Assembly (NCBI GenBank): GCA_013141075.1
Contig: JABFRQ010000010.1
Span: 1-44,912 of the forward strand
Length of the DNA stretch: 44,912 bases
Source: Methylotenera sp.
GTDB lineage: Bacteria > Pseudomonadota > Gammaproteobacteria > Burkholderiales > Methylophilaceae
Reading direction: 5' to 3'
A model generated the notes under the pieces. The model was not told the origin of the DNA. It ran no database searches and worked only from the letters and a program-made list of their open reading frames with translations. The translations under genes were made by a program, and so were the position numbers. Shown here piece after piece: positions 24,214 to 33,187 of the stretch; position 1 is the first letter of the stretch; each line of letters starts with the position of its first letter.

Positions 24214-25548
24214 GTGAAAAAACTACTTACCTATATGGGTGTCGATCGAGCTGTTGTGTATAACTTAGCTGGCAGGGGATGGGGTCTGCTTTCGGGAGTC
24301 TTAACTTTATTGCTGGTTATGATTTTTTTAACGCCAGATGAACAAGGTTACTATTACACTTTTGCCAGTATATTGGCGATGCAAATTTTTTTTGAGCTTG
24401 GCATGAGTTATGTTGTTATGCAGTTTGCTAGTCATGAAATGGCGAATTTGTCTTGGGTGGAGGATAAATATATTCAGGGAGATATCAAGGCCAAGGGTCG
24501 TCTGCGCTCATTATTGATTTTAGTAATGAAATGGTATGCAGTTATAGCGATATTGGTGGTTCTGGTTATTTTGCCAATAGGAATTTTCTTTTTTTCAATA
24601 AATCATGAACGAGATTCAGTTAATTGGCTGTTTGCTTGGACTTTTCTTGTTATGTCTTCGGCTGTAAATATATTTATAGCCCCTACCCTATCAATTTTGG
24701 AGGGTTGTGGCCGTATTTTGGAAATAGCAAAATTAAGAATGTATCAGGGAATTTTTGGTAGTGTGGTCTCATGGGTGGTGCTGACTCAAGGTGGTGGGTT
24801 GTTTTCGCTACCATCGATGAGTTTGACTTACGCATTGGTAGCTATTATATGGTTACAAAATACAAAAAAAACGTTTTTAATAAAACTTATTAAAGAAAAA
24901 ACTGGAGACTTCCGGGTAAGTTGGAAAACAGAAATTTGGCCCTTGCAGTGGAGGATCGCTCTAAGTTGGTTAAGTGGTTATTTTATTTTTCAATTGTTTA
25001 CCCCCATCCTTTTTTATTACCACGGAGCAGCAGAGGCTGGAAAAATGGGCTTAAGTATATCAATAGCAAACGCGCTAATGAGTGTTGCGGTTGCTTGGAT
25101 TAGTACGCAGGCGCCTAGCTTTGGTACTCTAATCGCCAAAAAAGATTATATAAATTTAGACCTCATATTTAAAACCACACTTGCACACTCACTTTTTGTC
25201 ATGATATTGCTGGCTTTAGTATTGTGTATTGCTAATTATCTATTGCATGAAATGGGGGTTAAATTTTCTTCACGAGTGCTTGATCCGTTGCCGTTCGCAC
25301 TTTTAATAGGGGCTACTGTACTAAATTATGTGACATATGCACAATCAACTTATTTACGGGCACATAAGCAAGAACCGTTTTTAGTGATTAGTCTGGTTAG
25401 TGCTGTTTTAATTGGAGTTTTAACACTTTTGTTGGGAAGGGAGTATGGTGCACTGGGTATTATGTATGCCTATTCCACAATATGTGCAATAGTTGGATTT
25501 GGTTGGGGTAGTTGGATATTTTTAGTAAAAAGAAAGGCATGGAGTTAG
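24214..25548 (+). CDS. wzx: Wzx-like polysaccharide flippase
   Basis: This 444-residue very hydrophobic protein has about 12 membrane spans and the start RAVVYNLAGRGWGLLSGVLT, resembling MOP-superfamily O-unit flippases. It would move lipid-linked sugar units to the periplasmic face. The start is GTG with only a distant AAGG. The 219-base gap before it holds no gene or convincing promoter. Flippases vary strongly in sequence, so the call rests on topology and location. A Wzy polymerase is less likely because the protein lacks a large periplasmic loop. Confidence 0.75.
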   Translation: MKKLLTYMGVDRAVVYNLAGRGWGLLSGVLTLLLVMIFLTPDEQGYYYTFASILAMQIFFELGMSYVVMQFASHEMANLSWVEDKYIQGDIKAKGRLRSLLILVMKWYAVIAILVVLVILPIGIFFFSINHERDSVNWLFAWTFLVMSSAVNIFIAPTLSILEGCGRILEIAKLRMYQGIFGSVVSWVVLTQGGGLFSLPSMSLTYALVAIIWLQNTKKTFLIKLIKEKTGDFRVSWKTEIWPLQWRIALSWLSGYFIFQLFTPILFYYHGAAEAGKMGLSISIANALMSVAVAWISTQAPSFGTLIAKKDYINLDLIFKTTLAHSLFVMILLALVLCIANYLLHEMGVKFSSRVLDPLPFALLIGATVLNYVTYAQSTYLRAHKQEPFLVISLVSAVLIGVLTLLLGREYGALGIMYAYSTICAIVGFGWGSWIFLVKRKAWS

Positions 25549-25670
25549 AAGTTATTAGACCGTACAACCAAAAACTAAATTAGAAAGTAAGTCTATAAAT
25601 TTCTAACGTGCAGGTGAATAAAAAATCATCCAAATACCTTAAACTCCAGCTTAATGGGAAGTCTTAAAAA

Positions 25671-26648
25671 ATGGCAACAAAATATTATGAACTGATTTCA
25701 ATTTGCATTCCAACGTATAGCAGAAGCAAGATACTTGATGATTTTTTATCAGATATTGTGCCTATGATAAAAGATAAAAAAATACCTATAATAATTTCTG
25801 ATAACTGCTCAACTGATTCAACTAAAAGTGTTGTTGAATCGTGGATGAAAACATATGGAAACATTTCATATCATATTAATGATTCAAATTTAGGTGCCGA
25901 AAAAAACTTTATAATTGCACAAAAACTTGCTAAAACGAAGTATGTTTGGCTTATTGGCGATGACGATAGGCTAGTTAGAACGAATTTTGAAAAAACATTA
26001 AATATATTAGCTTGTAATAATTATGACTATCTTATTGTTAATGGGACTAATGGTTCAGTAGGAACTAAAAACCGTATCAATGACATTGAATCTAAGGCAT
26101 ATAAATATGCAGACGAACTTTTAAATGACCTTGGTTGGCACATGGCTTGGATTTCTACTGTGATTGTTCGTCGGGAGTTAATTGATGAAGATGCGGTTAA
26201 GAAATATCTAGATACAAGACTTTCTCGCGTAGGATCCTTATTTGAGCAATTATCTTATAAAAATAATTGTTATTGGTTTAGTAATCAGGTTATATATGTT
26301 CAAAATGATCAGAAAGTTCCAATTGGATATATGAATGATGTATTCGAAATATTCATCGATGATTTTTGTAAAATTGCCAGTAGATTACCAGATAATTTAT
26401 ATACAAAGAAGGCAAAACTTGCATTTACAAGAGGACATAACGACTCAGTATTTAAGTTAAAACATTTCATTTATTACAGACTAAATGAAAATTATAATTT
26501 GAAGAAATATATGAAATACTCAAGTAGCTTCTCATCTGTAACCAATACAAACCGCCATATACTGCTAGTCATAAGTATAGTGCCACCAATCGTATTTAGA
26601 GCTTTGATAATAATTGCTAAAGTATTGCGCATCAAACTAGTCAACTAA
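25671..26648 (+). CDS. GT2 family glycosyltransferase
   Basis: This 325-residue protein has an N-terminal GT-A fold: SICIPTYSRSKIL, IIISDNCSTDSTKSVV, and WLIGDDDRLV, which holds the Asp-rich metal and nucleotide-sugar motif. The C-terminal 60 residues are basic and hydrophobic (IPP..FRALIIIAKVLRIK), suggesting membrane association. The donor and acceptor sugars cannot be told. The gene is visibly richer in A/T than its neighbours, as is common for laterally acquired O-antigen genes. Confidence 0.83.
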   Translation: MATKYYELISICIPTYSRSKILDDFLSDIVPMIKDKKIPIIISDNCSTDSTKSVVESWMKTYGNISYHINDSNLGAEKNFIIAQKLAKTKYVWLIGDDDRLVRTNFEKTLNILACNNYDYLIVNGTNGSVGTKNRINDIESKAYKYADELLNDLGWHMAWISTVIVRRELIDEDAVKKYLDTRLSRVGSLFEQLSYKNNCYWFSNQVIYVQNDQKVPIGYMNDVFEIFIDDFCKIASRLPDNLYTKKAKLAFTRGHNDSVFKLKHFIYYRLNENYNLKKYMKYSSSFSSVTNTNRHILLVISIVPPIVFRALIIIAKVLRIKLVN

Positions 26649-26735
26649 ACTCAAGGACATCAACTCTGGGCGTATTTGCGTTACGTCTTAACTGTGATTG
26701 AATGCGTGGATATAGGGTAATATAGTGCTGAACGC

Positions 26736-26774
26736 TACATTTTTGACATTACTGTCATGTATATCAAAAATGTA
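26736..26774. repeat. Nested inverted repeats between GT2 and methyltransferase genes
   Basis: TACATTTTTGA (26736-26746) and its exact complement (26764-26774) enclose a second palindrome, TGACA-TTAC-TGTCA (26744-26757), that cannot form at the same time as the outer stem. A few Ts follow (26775-26778). It may be a terminator of the upstream gene or an operator. It is 42 bases before the next start codon. Confidence 0.45.
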
Positions 26775-26816
26775 TTTTGGGAATGATTTGAGTAATTTAT
26801 ATCGGATAAAGTAAAG

Positions 26817-27674
26817 ATGACAAAAGAAAAACACAATTACGAATACCATGTTGCACTTGATGCTGATAGTGGGCCAGCACGTGTTATACGAATGGTTGGC
26901 GAAAATAAGCTGGTGTTAGAAATAGGCGCAGGACCAGGGTCAATCACCAAGTGTTTAACTCACGTTTCAAAGTGTCGTGTTACAGCGTTGGATATTGATG
27001 CTGAGTCCATTAAAAGGCTTCATCCACATTGCGAACGTGCTTATCAAGCAGATTTAAATGATCCAACTTGGCCAAGTATTTTGGAATATGACGGTAAGTT
27101 TGAGGTTTTAGTTGCAGCAGATGTTTTGGAGCATGTTTATGAGCCGCTAGCCGTCTTACAAGCCATGAAAGGTTTTTTGAATCATAATGGTTATATGGTC
27201 ATCTCATTACCTCATGCGGGGCATTCCGTGATCCATGCATGTTTGTTTGATGAAGATTTTGAATATAACGATTATGGTTTACTTGATCGAACGCATATTC
27301 GTTTCTTCGGTATTAAAAATATCCAAAATCTTTTTGAAAATGCTGGGATGAAGATTGTGCATGCTGAGTTTGTCGTAAGAAACCCAGAGCACACGGAATT
27401 TTCAAAAAAGTGGGCAAAAACACCACAAGTGTTGCGTGACGCCTTAGCTAGTAACCCTTTTGGTCAAGTTTATCAGATTATTGTAAAAGCTGTGCCAACT
27501 GACGGTGAGGGTTTGGCAATCTCATTGATGGATATGTTTGTACCGCAGCAAAATCCGACGTTACGAGAATCATTAAGAGCTTTTTTACGTTTATACCTTA
27601 GTGATGGTATGTATTCTAAATTATTACGTCTGAACGAACTGCGCCGTAAGTTCTTTGTCAAGACGAAGTTTTAA
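26817..27674 (+). CDS. SAM-dependent class I methyltransferase
   Basis: This 285-residue protein has motif I VLEIGAGPGSITK, an acidic post-I strand VTALDIDAESIKRL and VLVAADVLEHVYEP as motif II. It resembles bifunctional O-antigen methyltransferases and may O-methylate a sugar of the surface glycan. The C-terminal about 60 residues are a helical tail. An independent promoter is possible, because a 168-base gap with inverted repeats precedes it. Confidence 0.8.
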   Translation: MTKEKHNYEYHVALDADSGPARVIRMVGENKLVLEIGAGPGSITKCLTHVSKCRVTALDIDAESIKRLHPHCERAYQADLNDPTWPSILEYDGKFEVLVAADVLEHVYEPLAVLQAMKGFLNHNGYMVISLPHAGHSVIHACLFDEDFEYNDYGLLDRTHIRFFGIKNIQNLFENAGMKIVHAEFVVRNPEHTEFSKKWAKTPQVLRDALASNPFGQVYQIIVKAVPTDGEGLAISLMDMFVPQQNPTLRESLRAFLRLYLSDGMYSKLLRLNELRRKFFVKTKF

Positions 27675-27727
27675 TTAAATAATTATTAGGTGTTTAGTAT
27701 GAGTGCAATGTATGTAGAGAATCAGAG

Positions 27728-28933
27728 ATGAGAGTAGAGTTAAAAAAAATAATTAACCAATCAACCAAAAAGTCAGTAAAGTTAATTGCTATGTACTTTC
27801 CACAATTGCATGCGATCCCAGAAAACGATGCATGGTGGGGTGAGGGATTTACTGACTGGAACAATGTTAAGTCCGCTAGCCCTCAATATGATGGACATTA
27901 TCAACCTCGTGTGCCATTGGACAATAACTATTATGACCAGTCGAAAATTGAAACATTGCGTTGGCAGATTAGTCTAGCTAAAGAATATGGCCTTTATGGT
28001 TTCTGTCATTATCATTATTGGTTTGATGGTAAACAATTACTTGAAACCCCTACAAACTTAATAATGGACAATAAAGATATAGATTTTCCATTTTGCCTAT
28101 CTTGGGCTAATGAAACTTGGTCAAAAAGGTGGGATGGAAGAGGTTATCATATTCTTATTGAACAGACACATATTCCGACCAAAGAATGCTGGAAAGCACA
28201 TTACGATTATTTGATTAGAGCATGGACTGATCCTAGAGCTATTAAGGTAGATGGCAAACCAGTATTTGTGATTTATCGACCACAGCGCATAGATAAAATT
28301 GATGAAATGTTAGCTTTTTGGCGCGAACTTGCATTAAAAGATGGATTGTCTGGTTTATATTTCATATTTCAAAAGCAAGGGGAGTTGCACAATAATCGCT
28401 GTTTAAATTCATTTGATGCAGTTTTTCAGTTTCAACCGCAGGAGGCTGTTAATTCTCCTAGTTACAATAAAAACTCAATACGGCATTCAGCATTATTTAA
28501 GGTAATTCAAAACCTACCTGAACGTTATCAGGATATGTTGCGTTTGCTAAGAGCAAAATTTGTTAGAGAACTTACCTTTCACGATTATGATGAAGCTTGG
28601 AAAAAAGTCATTGAAATTCGTACAGATCAAAAGCTGACAACATTTCCAGGTGCATATGTAGATTGGGATAATACGCCACGTTATAAAAAAAGAGCTACAA
28701 TTTTTAGTGAAGCTACGCCAGAAAAATTTAATAAGTGGCTTAGCCAACTGGTAGAAACCATGCCACAAAGAAATTTACCAGAAAATTTTATTTTTTTAAA
28801 CGCTTGGAACGAGTGGGCTGAAGGAGCTTATCTTGAGCCAGATGAGCGTTATGGTTATGCGTATTTAGAAGCTGTGAAGCGTGCAGTGTCTAAACCAAAT
28901 TCTACTAACATAATTGTTGATAACAATGGTTGA
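27728..28933 (+). CDS. WbsX-like protein with GH99-like fold
   Basis: This 401-residue protein has IAMYFPQLHAIPENDAWWG, GFTDWNNVK, YGFCHYHYWFDGKQLLE, FCLSWANETWSKRWDG and the C-terminal LNAWNEWAEGAYLEPD, the marks of the WbsX family. The fold is related to GH99 endo-mannosidases, and WbsX proteins occur in O-antigen and rhamnan clusters. Whether they transfer or hydrolyse sugars is unsettled. The start is at an ATG with poor ribosome site. It lies between the two methyltransferase genes. Confidence 0.83.
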   Translation: MRVELKKIINQSTKKSVKLIAMYFPQLHAIPENDAWWGEGFTDWNNVKSASPQYDGHYQPRVPLDNNYYDQSKIETLRWQISLAKEYGLYGFCHYHYWFDGKQLLETPTNLIMDNKDIDFPFCLSWANETWSKRWDGRGYHILIEQTHIPTKECWKAHYDYLIRAWTDPRAIKVDGKPVFVIYRPQRIDKIDEMLAFWRELALKDGLSGLYFIFQKQGELHNNRCLNSFDAVFQFQPQEAVNSPSYNKNSIRHSALFKVIQNLPERYQDMLRLLRAKFVRELTFHDYDEAWKKVIEIRTDQKLTTFPGAYVDWDNTPRYKKRATIFSEATPEKFNKWLSQLVETMPQRNLPENFIFLNAWNEWAEGAYLEPDERYGYAYLEAVKRAVSKPNSTNIIVDNNG

Positions 28934-28972
28934 AATTGATGTTTAAAATAATTTTGAGAAACTGGATTACGC

Positions 28973-29572
28973 ATGCCTGATAATAATATCAATAATAAAT
29001 TTGATGATTATTTTTTACATCTACAAAAAATCACATTTGTTGGGCGTATTTATAAAAAATTCTTCACTTCCCCAATTTTATTTTTATGCGCGCGTCGGTT
29101 TGGGCGTGATATTGTTGAAATAGGCTCTGGCACAGGTAACGGCATTTTGGGTGCTTTTTCAAAGCGCGTGCGTGGGCTTGAAATTAACCCGATTTCTGTA
29201 GAGTATTGTAAAAAAACTGGGCTAAATGTAGATTTAATTCAGGCAGATAAGTCTTATCCTATTGCGGATGCGACTATAGATGCTTGCGTGCTAGATAATG
29301 TATTAGAACATATTGAAGATGCTAAATTTACACTTGATGAATGTTACCGTATCATTAAAAAAAATGGCGGCTTAATCATAGCAGTGCCAGGCTTGCGCGG
29401 TTTTGAATCTGATGCTGACCATAAGCAATTTTATGGCATCAATGAGCTAACTCATTTAGATGGCCGTTGGCAATTGTTGGGTATATTTTCTACACCATTT
29501 ATATTTAAGTCTGAAAGCTTATCCAACAGTATTAAGCAGTACTGTTTAGTTGCAAGCTATAGGAAGTTGTAG
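28973..29572 (+). CDS. Small SAM-dependent methyltransferase
   Basis: This 199-residue class I methyltransferase has VEIGSGTGNGILGAF (motif I), VRGLEINPISVEYC and CVLDNVLEHIEDAKFTLDE (motif II), followed by KKNGGLIIAVPGLRGFE. It probably modifies a sugar or the chain end of the glycan, inferred from position only. It is 11 bases upstream of a glycosyltransferase gene. Confidence 0.82.
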   Translation: MPDNNINNKFDDYFLHLQKITFVGRIYKKFFTSPILFLCARRFGRDIVEIGSGTGNGILGAFSKRVRGLEINPISVEYCKKTGLNVDLIQADKSYPIADATIDACVLDNVLEHIEDAKFTLDECYRIIKKNGGLIIAVPGLRGFESDADHKQFYGINELTHLDGRWQLLGIFSTPFIFKSESLSNSIKQYCLVASYRKL

Positions 29573-29583
29573 CGACACTTTTT

Positions 29584-30507
29584 ATGAATGCCTGCACAAC
29601 TCCTAAAATTGCTATTGCTCTAGCTGTTTTTAATGGTGCGTTATGGTTGCCAGAACAAGTCAATTCAATACTGGTGCAGCAAGATGTAGATGTAACGATT
29701 TTCATCAGCATAGACCCTTCTGTGGATGGCAGTGAAGTTTTATGTGACATGTTTGCAAAGCAACATGACAACATTATTGTTTTACCTAATGCTAGCAAAT
29801 TTGGCGGGGCAGCAAAGAATTTTTTCAGGTTAATTCGTGATGTTGATTTTTCAGGGTTTGATTATTTTGCTTTTGCTGATCAAGATGATGTTTGGTTTGA
29901 AGATAAGCTTATCAATGCGGTAAATAAAATTGTTGAAACTAAAAGTGATGGTTATTCAAGTAATGTGCTTGCTTTTTGGTCAAATGGAGACAAAAAGCTT
30001 ATTGAAAAAGCTCAACCTCAACGAGAGTGGGATTATTTGTTTGAAGCGGCCGGGCCAGGGTGTACATACGTGATGACAGTAGAGCTGGCTTCTGAAATTA
30101 AGCAAACAGTCATTGCAAGCTGGTTAGAAGTCAATCAGTTAGGGCTGCACGATTGGTTTAGCTATGCATACGCGCGTGCTAACGGATTCAAGTGGTATAT
30201 AGACTTATGGCCGAGTATGTTATATCGCCAACATGCAAATAATCAAGTAGGCGTTAATGCTGGTTGGCAGGCATTTTTATATAGATTGAAAAAAATTTCT
30301 AGTGGTTGGGGTATTAAGCAGTCGGCTTTAATTGCTAAGCTCATTGGCAAGAGTGATGATGCTTTTGTAAAAAGCTGGCGTGGTTTTGGGCGCTATGGTT
30401 TTTTAAAGCTGGCATTTAATGCTAATAAATGCCGCCGCAAACCTACTGAGCGCGTATTGTTTTTTTGTGCTGGTTTCTCTATGGCAATGTTTGGTAATGG
30501 CAAATGA
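29584..30507 (+). CDS. GT2 glycosyltransferase, rhamnosyltransferase-like
   Basis: This 307-residue protein has a GT-A core: IALAVFNGALWLPEQVNSIL, ISIDPSVDGSE and the FADQDDVWFEDKL motif characteristic of the RfbF/rhamnosyltransferase-like branch of GT2. Linkage and donor are not deducible. The stop overlaps the start of the acyltransferase gene by four bases (ATGA), implying coupled translation. Confidence 0.84.
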   Translation: MNACTTPKIAIALAVFNGALWLPEQVNSILVQQDVDVTIFISIDPSVDGSEVLCDMFAKQHDNIIVLPNASKFGGAAKNFFRLIRDVDFSGFDYFAFADQDDVWFEDKLINAVNKIVETKSDGYSSNVLAFWSNGDKKLIEKAQPQREWDYLFEAAGPGCTYVMTVELASEIKQTVIASWLEVNQLGLHDWFSYAYARANGFKWYIDLWPSMLYRQHANNQVGVNAGWQAFLYRLKKISSGWGIKQSALIAKLIGKSDDAFVKSWRGFGRYGFLKLAFNANKCRRKPTERVLFFCAGFSMAMFGNGK

Positions 30508-31601
30508 TTAAGAATAATATGAAGACTGTAACTATAAGCCATATAGGCCAAGCTCAGAAATTATCAAGTTATGACGTATACAGTAAAACCAATAACTTTG
30601 ATTTATTACGCTTTCTATTCGCGTTTATTGTTTTTTTAGTCCATGCGTCTCAGCTGTCGGGGGTGGGTGGGCTTTCAATTCTCAGCAAGCTATTTTCCTC
30701 TGCAGTTGCCGTGAAGTGCTTTTTTGTGGTGAGTGGTTTTTTGATTTTTATGAGTTTTGAAAACTCTAGTAATACGCAGCGTTATTTTATAAAAAGAGCA
30801 CGTAGAATTTACCCAGCTTATTTTTTCATTATTATTGTTTGCGCTTTATTGAGCAGCATATATAGTACGGATTCGTGGCAGGCTTATTGGTCTTTACCAG
30901 TGCTGAAATATATTGTAACAAATTTAGTATTTCTGAATTTTCTGCAACCTAATTTACCAGGTCTTTTTGAGAGTAATACAATCCAAGCGGTGAATGGTGC
31001 ATTGTGGACATTAAAAATTGAGGTCATGTTTTATTTGTTTGTGCCGTTTGCAGTGATGGCATTTTGTAAGTTTGGACGTATTGCCGTGTTGGCAACGCTG
31101 TATATTACATCTGTTTTATATTCCATCATTATTTTTGAGTTAGCAAAGCGTACTGGCATTGATGCCTATTTAGAGCTGCAACGGCAATTGCCAGGCCAGC
31201 TGACGTATTTTATTGCAGGTGCAGCGTGTTATTACTATTTTGAATGTTTTTCTAAAAACTCTGTGTGGTTAGTACCTTTGGCTACCCTCACTCTTTTATT
31301 GCAAACATGGTTACCTTGGCTCGTCATTGAGCCTGTAGCATTGGGAATTTTTGTGATTTATTTCGCTTGTGTTTTCCCGAATATAGGAAATTTTGGCAAG
31401 TATGGTGATTTTTCTTATGGCATGTATATTGTCCATTTTCCAATATTGCAGGTGTTGATTTCTTGTGGTTTATTTAAAAGGTCGCCTTGGTTGGCGCTCG
31501 GGGTATCTGGTTTGCTGATTTTGACTACGGCATTTCTGATGTGGCATTTGATAGAGAAGCCATTTTTAAGTAAATCTACTCATTATGTTGCTGTGAGCTA
31601 A
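30504..31601 (+). CDS. Acyltransferase-3 family O-acyltransferase
   Basis: This 365-residue integral membrane protein has about ten spans, with NFDLLRFLFAFIVFLVHASQ at the N-terminus containing the conserved His, RRARRIYPAYF-like arginines at SKRARRIYPAYFF and a YGMYIVHFPIL segment near the end. Such proteins O-acetylate surface polysaccharide from acetyl-CoA. The start ATG overlaps the previous stop. Acceptor unknown. Confidence 0.86.
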   Translation: MIKNNMKTVTISHIGQAQKLSSYDVYSKTNNFDLLRFLFAFIVFLVHASQLSGVGGLSILSKLFSSAVAVKCFFVVSGFLIFMSFENSSNTQRYFIKRARRIYPAYFFIIIVCALLSSIYSTDSWQAYWSLPVLKYIVTNLVFLNFLQPNLPGLFESNTIQAVNGALWTLKIEVMFYLFVPFAVMAFCKFGRIAVLATLYITSVLYSIIIFELAKRTGIDAYLELQRQLPGQLTYFIAGAACYYYFECFSKNSVWLVPLATLTLLLQTWLPWLVIEPVALGIFVIYFACVFPNIGNFGKYGDFSYGMYIVHFPILQVLISCGLFKRSPWLALGVSGLLILTTAFLMWHLIEKPFLSKSTHYVAVS

Positions 31602-31607
31602 GGTGAA

Positions 31608-32564
31608 GTGAAAATACTTGTGACTGGCGCAACGGGTTTTGTCGGCAAGTCGCTTTGTGTTGCACTTGTTCGGCAAAGGCAATCTGTACGTATTGCTGCG
31701 CGCGCAAGTAATGCTCTAACTGAGCATGTGGAGGTGACTAAAGTTGGCACAATAGATAGTCACACAGATTGGGCTGAGGCGTTAAATGGGGTGGATGTAG
31801 TGATTCATCTCGCCGCACGTGTGCATGTGATGCATGATGTTGTGACCGACCCGCTTGCCGAGTTTAGAAAAGTGAATGTTGAGGGAACATTAAATCTTGC
31901 GAATCAAGCGGTGCGGGCAGGAGTTCGGCGTTTTATATTTGTAAGTTCAATTAAAGTGAATGGCGAACAAACTTTAATGGGAAAGCCATTTGTTGAGGTG
32001 GATGCGATAAGCCCACAAGATGCTTATGGAATATCAAAATACGAGGCTGAGCAAGGGCTTTTGCATATTGCTGAACAAACTGGCATAGAGGTGGTAATTA
32101 TACGGCCGCCGCTAATATATGGTGCTGGTGTTAAGGCTAATTTTGCAAGTATGATGCGAATTGTTAAACGTGGCATACCATTGCCACTCGGTGCTATCTA
32201 CAATAAACGTAGTTTTGTTTATGTGGAAAATTTAGTGAGCCTAATCTTACGGTGTATTGATCACCCCGCAGCGGCAAATCAAATTTTATTAGTTTCAGAT
32301 GGACATGATCTTTCCTCCACCGAGTTGTTGCGCGGGTGTGCTGAAGCACTGGGCGTGAATGCTAGGTTATTGCCTATTCCACAGAAATTGATTGAATTTG
32401 TGGCGGCGCTCTTGGGTAAACGAGATGTTGCGCAGCGTTTATGTGGTAATTTGCAGGTGGATATTTCTAAAGCACACACATTGCTTGGTTGGACGCCGCC
32501 ATTTTCGGTGGCGGATGGGTTGAAGGCCACTGCGATGGATATTGAAAAAGGTAATAGGGGATGA
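31608..32564 (+). CDS. NDP-sugar 4-epimerase/reductase (extended SDR)
   Basis: This 318-residue protein has KILVTGATGFVGKSL, VIHLAARVHVM, SSIKVNGEQT (catalytic Ser), and YGISKYEAEQGLL (Y-x-x-x-K). It is close to the WbpV/WbpK/GnE-like enzymes that sit next to the initiating sugar transferase and supply the first sugar, for example by converting UDP-GlcNAc or its 4-keto-6-deoxy derivative. The GTG start has AAGGTGAA just upstream. It overlaps the next gene by four bases. Confidence 0.84.
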   Translation: MKILVTGATGFVGKSLCVALVRQRQSVRIAARASNALTEHVEVTKVGTIDSHTDWAEALNGVDVVIHLAARVHVMHDVVTDPLAEFRKVNVEGTLNLANQAVRAGVRRFIFVSSIKVNGEQTLMGKPFVEVDAISPQDAYGISKYEAEQGLLHIAEQTGIEVVIIRPPLIYGAGVKANFASMMRIVKRGIPLPLGAIYNKRSFVYVENLVSLILRCIDHPAAANQILLVSDGHDLSSTELLRGCAEALGVNARLLPIPQKLIEFVAALLGKRDVAQRLCGNLQVDISKAHTLLGWTPPFSVADGLKATAMDIEKGNRG

Positions 32565-33121
32565 AGCGTATATTTGATGTGAGCTTAGCGCTATTTTCTA
32601 CTCTGTTTTTGCTGATACCATTTTTAGCGGTGGCAGCGGCCGTGCGATTGACTTCAGCAGGTTCTATTTTATATTGGTCAAACCGCGTTGGTCGCTATAA
32701 TCAAATATTTAAAATGCCAAAATTTCGCACCATGCGCGTAGATACGCCTGCCGTGGCGACACATCTATTGGCAAACCCTAAACAATTTTTAACGCCCATT
32801 GGCTCTTTTTTGCGTAAATCTAGTTTAGATGAGTTGCCGCAACTTTGGAGCATTATTATAGGTGATATGAGTTTTGTTGGCCCTCGGCCAGCCTTGTTTA
32901 ACCAAGCAGATTTAGTGGTACTACGCACCCAAAATGGCGTTGATAAGCTTTTGCCAGGTTTAACGGGCTGGGCGCAGGTGAATGGCAGAGATGAGTTGCC
33001 TATTCCAGAAAAAGTGAAGCTGGATGTAGACTATATGCATCAGCAATCTTTTTGGTTTGATCTTAAAATAATCGCACTTACTTTTTTAAAGGTGCTGCGT
33101 AGAGATGGCATACAGCATTGA
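32561..33121 (+). CDS. Small monotopic phosphoglycosyl transferase (initiating enzyme)
   Basis: This 186-residue enzyme of the PglC type moves a phospho-sugar onto undecaprenyl phosphate, starting the repeat unit. It has an N-terminal re-entrant membrane helix (FDVSLALFSTLFLLIPFLAV), PKFRTMRVD, the catalytic Asp-Glu dyad in SSLDELPQLW, GDMSFVGPRPAL and PGLTGWAQVNGRD. The short length shows that it lacks the extra membrane domain of WbaP. The start overlaps the epimerase stop (ATGA), and wbpM-like follows, a common trio for a 2-acetamido-trideoxy or 6-deoxy first sugar. Confidence 0.92.
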   Translation: MKRIFDVSLALFSTLFLLIPFLAVAAAVRLTSAGSILYWSNRVGRYNQIFKMPKFRTMRVDTPAVATHLLANPKQFLTPIGSFLRKSSLDELPQLWSIIIGDMSFVGPRPALFNQADLVVLRTQNGVDKLLPGLTGWAQVNGRDELPIPEKVKLDVDYMHQQSFWFDLKIIALTFLKVLRRDGIQH

Positions 33122-33187
33122 TTAGCGTTTCCCTGTAGAATTAACTTACACCACTATATTAAATAACTGTCTTAAATAACAATCTGA

